From contig CAKOOQ010000034.1 in the NCBI GenBank assembly GCA_934098555.1, positions 1 through 8,842 on the forward strand: a stretch of DNA of 8,842 nt, written 5' to 3'. Below are positions 4,601 through 8,842 of the stretch, in pieces. Positions within the stretch are counted from its first letter, which is position 1. Every line of letters starts with the position of its first letter. The translations under genes and the position numbers were made by a program. The notes below the pieces were generated by a model, which did not search any database, was not told the DNA's origin, and saw nothing but the letters and a program-made list of their open reading frames with translations. Source of the DNA: an uncultured Bacilli bacterium (GTDB taxonomy: Bacteria > Bacillota_I > Bacilli_A > RF39 > UBA660).

Positions 4601-5623
4601 ATGAACAAAACGAAAAAAATTCTTATCTTGGGGGCTTGTGCTTTTATGATGTGTGGTTGTACAAAAAATTATCCTACTTTAAGTGATGGGGCTCAAGCTG
4701 TGGTAAATTTTAACGAAGGAACCGATGCTATCTCAGCAAATGATTTATATAATAAAATGAAAGAAAATTATGCACTTGATAGTATTATTTCTTTAATGGA
4801 TACAAGAATATTAGAAAAAGAATATCCAAATGACTTAGAGACAGCCAAGAAAAATGCTGAAAGTACGGCAAAATCCATGATAAATTCTTATGGGGAAACA
4901 TACGTTAATCAATATTTTGGAAGTAAAGCTAACTATATAAATTATGTCTATTTAAACAATTTACAACAAAAAGCTATTTTAAATTATGCCAAAACTTTAG
5001 TTTCTGAAGACGCAATGAAATCTTATTATGAAAAAAATATTTATGGGGATGTGACAGTTGATCATATTTTAGTTAAAACAGGTGTTACAGATAGTACCAG
5101 TGCAGAAGATAAAACAAAATTAGAAGGTGAAGCTAAGAAAAAGATTAATGATATTATTTCAAAATTAAAGGATGCTGAAGACAAACTAGCTACTTTCAAA
5201 GAACTTGCTAAAGAATATTCAGATGATGAAGCAACGAAAAACAATGGTGGCAGTCTTGGAGCTATTAATACGGGAACGTTATCAAGTTCTTATGATGAAC
5301 TTTTAAAAGCCGCCCGTAGTTTAAAAGATGGAGCATACTCTACTTCACTTATTACCACAGAATTAGGATACCATGTTATCTACCGTGAATCATCAAGCGA
5401 AAAACCAAGTTATGATGATAAGAAAGATGAAATTCAAGAAACTTTAGCAAATGAAAAAATAAGTGCCGATGCAACCATTCGTGTAACGGCTATGGATGAA
5501 TTAAGAAAGAAATATGGTATGGATATTTTAGATGAAGATATTAAAAAACAATATTCTAACTATATTGCAAATCAAATTGCCAGTGCCAAAAATAATAGTA
5601 ACGGTAATAGTAATAGTAAATAA
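4601..5623 (+). CDS. prsA: PrsA-like foldase lipoprotein (parvulin peptidyl-prolyl isomerase)
   Basis: This 340-residue lipoprotein assists folding of exported proteins on the outer face of the membrane. The signal peptide (residues 1-19) ends in the lipobox MCG-C20, the lipidated cysteine. Residues 40-150 form the helical chaperone domain. Residues 152-262 are the PpiC/parvulin domain, with DHILVK (154-159), the block AKEYSDDEATKNNGGSLG (203-220) and GYHVIY (256-261). The C-terminus is a helical tail ending in Asn/Ser-rich linker sequence. Length and domain order fit the PrsA/foldase family, though the N-terminal region is divergent. The start is ATG 4601, with AGGAG (4585-4589) upstream. 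It is monocistronic, with its own promoter and terminator. Its likely clients include the exported proteins encoded nearby, but that link is inference. Confidence 0.92.
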   Translation: MNKTKKILILGACAFMMCGCTKNYPTLSDGAQAVVNFNEGTDAISANDLYNKMKENYALDSIISLMDTRILEKEYPNDLETAKKNAESTAKSMINSYGETYVNQYFGSKANYINYVYLNNLQQKAILNYAKTLVSEDAMKSYYEKNIYGDVTVDHILVKTGVTDSTSAEDKTKLEGEAKKKINDIISKLKDAEDKLATFKELAKEYSDDEATKNNGGSLGAINTGTLSSSYDELLKAARSLKDGAYSTSLITTELGYHVIYRESSSEKPSYDDKKDEIQETLANEKISADATIRVTAMDELRKKYGMDILDEDIKKQYSNYIANQIASAKNNSNGNSNSK

Positions 5624-5646
5624 GAATCTTAACCGATTCTTTTTTT
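5622..5646 (+). terminator. Terminator of prsA
   Basis: AAGAATC (5622-5628), loop TTAACC, GATTCTT (5635-5641), then a T run to 5646. The 7-bp stem begins inside the TAA stop codon. Confidence 0.8.
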
Positions 5647-5652
5647 AGCCAC

Positions 5653-5674
5653 AAAAAAAGCCTTTTTTAAGGCT
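5653..5674 (-). terminator. Terminator of yebC
   Basis: On the minus strand AGCCTT (5669-5674), an AAAA loop, AAGGCT (5659-5664), then seven Ts. The 6-bp stem takes in two bases of the yebC TAG stop (5673-5675). It stands back to back with the prsA terminator. Confidence 0.8.
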
Positions 5675-6389
5675 ATAAAATAACATTATGATAAATGTCA
5701 GTAACATCATCAATTTCATCTAACATTTTATACAATTTTTGGAAAGTTTCTAAATCTTCACCTTCTAAGGTGATTTTTTCTTTGGCATACATACCCTCTT
5801 CGTCAATTTCATAATTAACGTTAGGTATTAATTTTTCTAAAACATCCTTTACCTTATTATGTTCACTTGGATGAACAGATATTAAGACAAGACCATCCTC
5901 ATATTCAAAATCAACAGGTTCAATACCGTCTTCCAAAAGAGCGTTAAAGATTTTTTCTTCATCATCTGTTTTGATTCCTACTAAAGCTAGATAGTCATAG
6001 TTGTAAGAAACCGAGTTAGTGACACCTAAACTTTTGTGAACTTTATTGAATGCTGCTCTTACCATGCCTACCGTACGATTCACGTTGTCTGTTAATGTCC
6101 GAATAATAAGCGTTGAGGCACCAGGACCAAAGCCTTCATAAGTAACGACTTCGTAGTCCTCACCACCCATACCCTTTGCTTTATCAATAGCCCGATTAAT
6201 AATATCACTTGGTACTTGTTCTTTTTTGGCTTTTTCAACTAAACGTTTTAAAGTCACATTACTTTCAATATCTGGAGAACCTTTTTTAGCCGTCAAATAA
6301 ATTTCTTTGGCATAATTTGTATATAACTTAGCTTTTTGGGCACCCGTTTTTTGAATGCTTGCTTTTCTTACTTCATAAGCTCTTCCCAT
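5673..6389 (-). CDS. yebC: YebC/TACO1-family protein (YeeN-type)
   Basis: This 238-residue protein has the full family length. The family acts on ribosomes, where recent work links it to relief of stalling at proline-rich stretches; some members were earlier described as transcription regulators. The N-terminal motif MGRAYEVRKASIQKT, the YTNYAKEIYLTAKKG..DIESN block (23-44) and VPSDIINRAIDKAKG (59-73) are diagnostic. So are YEGFGPGAS (84-92) and LTDNVNRTVGMVRAAF (99-114). The MGRA start and DIESN point to the YeeN-like subgroup rather than classical YebC, which starts MAGHSKW. The start is ATG 6387-6389, with AAGGAG (6400-6405) ten bases upstream. It lies 39 bases after the ZIP transporter gene and has its own promoter inside that gene's end. 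Confidence 0.95.
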   Translation of the reverse strand: MGRAYEVRKASIQKTGAQKAKLYTNYAKEIYLTAKKGSPDIESNVTLKRLVEKAKKEQVPSDIINRAIDKAKGMGGEDYEVVTYEGFGPGASTLIIRTLTDNVNRTVGMVRAAFNKVHKSLGVTNSVSYNYDYLALVGIKTDDEEKIFNALLEDGIEPVDFEYEDGLVLISVHPSEHNKVKDVLEKLIPNVNYEIDEEGMYAKEKITLEGEDLETFQKLYKMLDEIDDVTDIYHNVIL

Positions 6390-6417
6390 AAATAAACATC
6401 TCCTTTTTTTCTTAAAT

Positions 6418-6446
6418 ATTATACATAATTATTCTAAAATTGTCAT
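6418..6446 (-). promoter_or_regulatory. Sigma-A promoter of yebC, inside the end of the ZIP gene
   Basis: On the minus strand ATGACA (6441-6446, 5 of 6 to consensus), a 17-base spacer, and a perfect TATAAT (6418-6423). The -35 box is formed by the Met-Thr codons four residues before the end of the transporter gene, so yebC can be transcribed independently of it. Confidence 0.7.
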
Positions 6447-7202
6447 TAATAACAAGATAACAACACCTAACAAAGTTCCCATGTAAGTATATTTATTTTT
6501 CAAATAATTAAAGACTTCTTTTAATAATTCAAATAAAGCCAAATATATAATCATACCGGAAGCAACGGATATAAATAAAAGTAAAATAAAATCATTAATT
6601 TCCACATTTAAAAGATAAAGACCAAAGCCCCCGATAAAAGTAGATAACATAAGTGTAAATAAAAGATACATCGTCTTCTTTTTATCGGTATGATTCATTA
6701 GATTGCTACCTATTTCAATTCCTAAGGGCAAGTTATGAAAACCAATACCCAAAGAAATAAGTAACCCCGAGATCCACGATTCTTTAGCAATGACATAGAG
6801 ACTCATACCTTCTAAAATGTTATGTAAAACAAGAGACAGACTCATAATAATCCCTATGTGCAAACTATGATTATTATGCTCCTTTAAGTTATGTTCCTTT
6901 TCTTTGTGATGATGGGTATGATGTGGTAAAAAGATATCAAAAACTTTTAATATACCCATACCAAGAGCGATAAAGCCAAGAATAATAGCTATTTTAACAT
7001 TTTTAGTTGCGTTGACATTTTCTGAAATTTCAATAATCTCAGGTATTAAATCTGTAAAAAGCATGCCAATCAAGATAACAAAAGCCATACTATTAGCTAA
7101 AACAGTTAAACTCTTTTTATCTTTTGCAAAACGAACAATTAAAAATCCTAAACCAAAAAATAAACCACTTAATAAAGTTAGTAATAAAGCACCTATTGCC
7201 AT
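6429..7202 (-). CDS. ZIP-family metal (zinc) transporter
   Basis: This is a polytopic membrane protein of 257 residues that should import divalent metal ions, most likely zinc. Using numbering from the GTG at 7214 (four residues longer), transmembrane segment 4 carries HNILEG (131-136) and segment 5 carries HNLPLG (160-165). These His, Asn, Glu and Pro residues form the binuclear metal site of ZIP proteins. A later segment has SGMIIYLALFELLKE (219-233). Between segments 3 and 4 lies a His-rich cytoplasmic loop (98-119, nine His), a typical metal-sensing or binding loop. About eight membrane segments are visible. The start is taken as ATG 7200-7202, eight bases after AAAGGTGA; the GTG at 7212-7214 lies within that ribosome site. 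yebC follows 39 bases downstream. Confidence 0.92.
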   Translation of the reverse strand: MAIGALLLTLLSGLFFGLGFLIVRFAKDKKSLTVLANSMAFVILIGMLFTDLIPEIIEISENVNATKNVKIAIILGFIALGMGILKVFDIFLPHHTHHHKEKEHNLKEHNNHSLHIGIIMSLSLVLHNILEGMSLYVIAKESWISGLLISLGIGFHNLPLGIEIGSNLMNHTDKKKTMYLLFTLMLSTFIGGFGLYLLNVEINDFILLLFISVASGMIIYLALFELLKEVFNYLKNKYTYMGTLLGVVILLLMTILE

Positions 7203-7240
7203 AAATAACATCACCTTTAAAAGGATAACATAATTTAGGC

Positions 7241-7263
7241 AAAATAAAAAGACCTATTGGTCT
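7241..7263 (-). terminator. Terminator of the TasA/camelysin-like gene
   Basis: On the minus strand AGACC (7259-7263), loop AATA, GGTCT (7250-7254), then TTTT A TTTT. The stem includes part of the TAG stop at 7262-7264, and it separates this gene from the ZIP gene. Confidence 0.65.
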
Positions 7264-7927
7264 ATTTTGTTGGGTAAGCATCTAAAGATAATTTGGCTGA
7301 AAAGTTACCATTAGTTAAATAAAGCTGGTCTACATTATCATCATTTTCTAACCAAATATAAAAACTTAAAGTGTCCGTTGTACCAATATCTAATAAGATT
7401 GCTTCATCATCATTAATTAATGTCTTGGTAAGACCTGCTACCGTTTCAGGACTATCTTTGGTAACAGTAGTACCTTCGCTAGCTATATTTGCTGCATCTA
7501 AGAAATTACCCGATAATATTTTTTCATTATCGGTTCCCGCATTAATAATAATCGCGTATTTAAAGTACTTACTTGACAAATTCTTCGTTATACTCATATC
7601 CACCAATTTTAAAGTATATTTAGCCTTAACATTACTTGTTGCCCCATTTGTTACAGTAAAATCCACTTTTTGTCCTTTTGTTAAATAATCACTCGCATCA
7701 ATAATAGACATTTTACTCGCTGAAATAGCAGGAGCGGATTCTAATGTGGTCGTAATATTTAAAGTAGCCGTTTGAGAAGTATCGACATTAGCTTGCCCTT
7801 TAATGTTAGCCACATAATAGGCATAACTGGTACTAATACCAAAAACAATAATGGCTAATACAAAAATTATAATACGCATTGCTGAATTAAGTACAAATTT
7901 TTTTGTTGAATCTTTTTTCTTTTCCAT
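7262..7927 (-). CDS. Exported TasA/camelysin-like surface protein
   Basis: This 221-residue protein has a Lys-rich start, a hydrophobic stretch (residues 17-36) ending FGISTSYAYYVAN, and then a mature part beginning GQANVDTSQTATLNIT. Short leaders ending in an S-Y-A or similar site, followed by a Thr/Ala-rich beta-sandwich, are typical of TasA and camelysin proteins. In Bacillus these leaders are cut by SipW and the proteins assemble as surface fibres. No sipW gene is present in the window. The mature region has no cysteines, unlike the partial relative at 1-377. The start is ATG 7925-7927 (GGAG six bases upstream); a GTG at 7937-7939 overlaps the ribosome site. It has its own sigma-A promoter. 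Family assignment is from the leader and composition, so it is moderate. Confidence 0.75.
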   Translation of the reverse strand: MEKKKDSTKKFVLNSAMRIIIFVLAIIVFGISTSYAYYVANIKGQANVDTSQTATLNITTTLESAPAISASKMSIIDASDYLTKGQKVDFTVTNGATSNVKAKYTLKLVDMSITKNLSSKYFKYAIIINAGTDNEKILSGNFLDAANIASEGTTVTKDSPETVAGLTKTLINDDEAILLDIGTTDTLSFYIWLENDDNVDQLYLTNGNFSAKLSLDAYPTK

Positions 7928-7947
7928 AATTTTCTCCACACCTTTTT

Positions 7948-7976
7948 ATTATAACGTAAACCTTAATTTTTCTCAA
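7948..7976 (-). promoter_or_regulatory. Sigma-A promoter of the TasA/camelysin-like gene
   Basis: On the minus strand TTGAGA (7971-7976, 5 of 6), a 17-base spacer, and TATAAT (7948-7953). Its -35 box begins three bases after the stop codon of the upstream gene. Confidence 0.75.
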
Positions 7977-7978
7977 GC

Positions 7979-8608
7979 TTACTTAGCCTTATAAAAAGCA
8001 ACACCCATTTTATTATCATCAGGAATTACAATTAAAACGCCTGTATCATCGTAACCTAAATCTTTTTCATATTGCCAACTTAAATTAACCTTATAACCAT
8101 CTACGATTGTTTTATCGGGCATTTCATAAGTTGTTGTTTCATAATTAGTAACTTCTATAGAACTAACAACGGGTAATTGTTGTGTTCTATTATCCTCTAA
8201 GTCATTTTCTACTGTTTTATAAAGAGAATTTTCAACAGAAGCTTTAAAAGATGCTTGCGCTTTCGAATACATAAACTCTACCCCACCCACATCATAACGG
8301 CTTATCTTATTATCAATCGTAAATAAATCAATAATAAACATTTCGCTGATGGTTTTAATGTATTCATCTTTATCGTATTCTTCTTGACTTAAAATATCTT
8401 TTAATTTTTCATATTTTTCTTTGTATAGAGCAGTATCACGGTCTTCCAAATTATAACCGTAATTTTCAATAGTGTTGGTAACTTTAACTTCTTTTATAGG
8501 CATATCTACTGGCTTTGATTTAAAAAACTTATAATAAGCAAACGCTCCAAAAACTAAAACAAGTATAATAACAAGAACGGCAATAATTTTCTTATATTTC
8601 TTTTTCAC
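7979..8608 (-). CDS. Single-pass membrane protein with extracytoplasmic domain, unknown function
   Basis: This 209-residue protein has a Lys-rich N-terminus, one membrane helix (residues 8-25, IIAVLVIILVLVFGAFAY) and an outside domain of about 180 residues. The domain starts with a helical region (YNLEDRDTALYKEKYEKLKD, 52-71), then DEYIKTISEMFIIDLFTIDNKISR, and ends in beta-type sequence. The helix-then-sheet order, with a FIIDLFTIDNK-like helix, faintly recalls NTF2-like or TcpC-type domains, but I cannot assign a family. There is no lipobox and no sorting signal. The start is GTG 8606-8608, with AAGGAG (8619-8624) ten bases upstream; an upstream extension to 8662 has no ribosome site and would cross the promoter. 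It has its own promoter. No clear terminator follows before the next promoter, so some read-through is likely. Confidence 0.8.
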   Translation of the reverse strand: MKKKYKKIIAVLVIILVLVFGAFAYYKFFKSKPVDMPIKEVKVTNTIENYGYNLEDRDTALYKEKYEKLKDILSQEEYDKDEYIKTISEMFIIDLFTIDNKISRYDVGGVEFMYSKAQASFKASVENSLYKTVENDLEDNRTQQLPVVSSIEVTNYETTTYEMPDKTIVDGYKVNLSWQYEKDLGYDDTGVLIVIPDDNKMGVAFYKAK

Positions 8609-8633
8609 GTTATCAACGCTCCTTATGATAATA

Positions 8634-8662
8634 ATTATAGCATAGTAAATTTTGTCTTGCAA
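8634..8662 (-). promoter_or_regulatory. Sigma-A promoter of the membrane-protein gene (divergent)
   Basis: On the minus strand TTGCAA (8657-8662), a 17-base spacer, and TATAAT (8634-8639) with an extended -10 TG. The hexamer TTGCAA is its own reverse complement and also serves as the -35 of the tRNA promoter on the other strand. Confidence 0.65.
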
Positions 8663-8685
8663 TTTATTTTAATATTTGATATATT
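8657..8685 (+). promoter_or_regulatory. Promoter of tRNA-Gly (divergent)
   Basis: TTGCAA (8657-8662), a 17-base spacer, and TATATT (8680-8685) with TGA just before it as an extended -10. The predicted start of transcription is near 8692, a few bases before the tRNA. It shares its -35 with the opposite-strand promoter. Confidence 0.6.
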
Positions 8686-8696
8686 ATTAGTGCAAT

Positions 8697-8771
8697 GCAG
8701 ATGTGGTTCAGTGGCTAGAACGCGACCTTGCCAAGGTTGAGACGGGAGTTCGATTCTCCTCATTTGCTCCA
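8697..8771 (+). tRNA. tRNA-Gly (anticodon GCC)
   Basis: This is a complete 75-base cloverleaf. The acceptor stem GCAGATG pairs with CATTTGC (one G-U). The D stem GTTC pairs with GAAC. The anticodon stem CGACC/GGTTG encloses the loop TTGCCAA with anticodon GCC. The T stem GGGAG/CTCCT encloses TTCGATT. The discriminator base is T, as expected for glycine, and CCA is encoded. It decodes GGC and GGT. It stands alone with its own promoter and terminator. Confidence 0.97.
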
Positions 8772-8780
8772 TTTGAAATC

Positions 8781-8816
8781 AACTTACGGACTTAAAAGTT
8801 CGTAAGTTTTTATTTT
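8781..8816 (+). terminator. Terminator of tRNA-Gly
   Basis: AACTTACGGACT (8781-8792) pairs with AGTTCGTAAGTT (8797-8808), a 12-bp stem with one G-U pair and a 4-base loop, followed by TTTATTTT. It is the strongest terminator in the window. Confidence 0.9.
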
Positions 8817-8842
8817 ATATAAAACTTTAAAAGTTCTCTTTC

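Noticed and set aside
4601..5623. SurA-like or trigger-factor identity for the foldase gene
   Set aside because: The lipobox, the single parvulin domain and the Gram-positive context fit PrsA better.
1..8842. Mobile element, phage, CRISPR or defence system
   Set aside because: No transposase, integrase, direct-repeat array, nuclease pair or attachment duplication was seen; the tRNA gene has no partial copy of its 3' end elsewhere in the window.

Overview
The window reads as AT-rich DNA from a low-GC Gram-positive bacterium (Bacillota, probably the class Bacilli). Three things support this. There are strong AAGGAG-type Shine-Dalgarno sites and sigma-A style promoters with TATAAT -10 boxes. 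There are Bacillota-type families (PrsA foldase, SpoVB/MurJ-type flippase, Cse60-like and YjcZ-like sporulation proteins). The stop codons are TAG- and TAA-rich (7 TAG, 5 TAA, 1 TGA). The small sporulation-type genes, two of them behind sequences matching the sigma-K consensus, suggest an endospore former or a descendant of one. Species cannot be read from the sequence; an uncultured gut Bacilli lineage is a guess.

Layout, left to right. 1-377 (minus): 5' part of an exported protein with a TasA/camelysin-like leader. 521-1147 (minus): trmB, tRNA m7G46 methyltransferase. 1203-1511 (plus): a small Met/Asn/Pro-rich coiled-coil protein, divergent from trmB and convergent with the next gene. 1514-3365 (minus): a two-gene unit, a Cse60-like small protein followed by a SpoVB/MurJ-type flippase, apparently translationally coupled. 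3459-3749 (plus): a membrane-anchored single InlB-type repeat. 3753-4046 (minus): an unrecognised protein. 4235-4466 (minus): two tiny YjcZ-like membrane peptides. 4601-5623 (plus): the lipoprotein foldase prsA. 5673-7202 (minus): a ZIP metal transporter followed by yebC. 7262-7927 (minus): a complete TasA/camelysin-like exported protein. 7979-8608 (minus): a single-pass membrane protein of unknown function. 8697-8771 (plus): tRNA-Gly(GCC) with a strong terminator.

Most of the window is a patchwork of short transcription units with well-formed promoters and terminators. Several terminators are folded into the last codons of genes, and at two convergent junctions one hairpin contains both stop codons. 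The linking theme is the cell envelope and possibly sporulation: export and folding (PrsA), lipid-linked precursor flipping (SpoVB/MurJ type), secreted or anchored surface proteins, and small coat-type peptides. I see no mobile element, CRISPR array, phage gene, defence island or biosynthetic cluster. The most interesting material is the set of small sporulation-like genes with sigma-K-like promoters, and a divergent promoter pair at the tRNA gene that shares one palindromic -35 hexamer.
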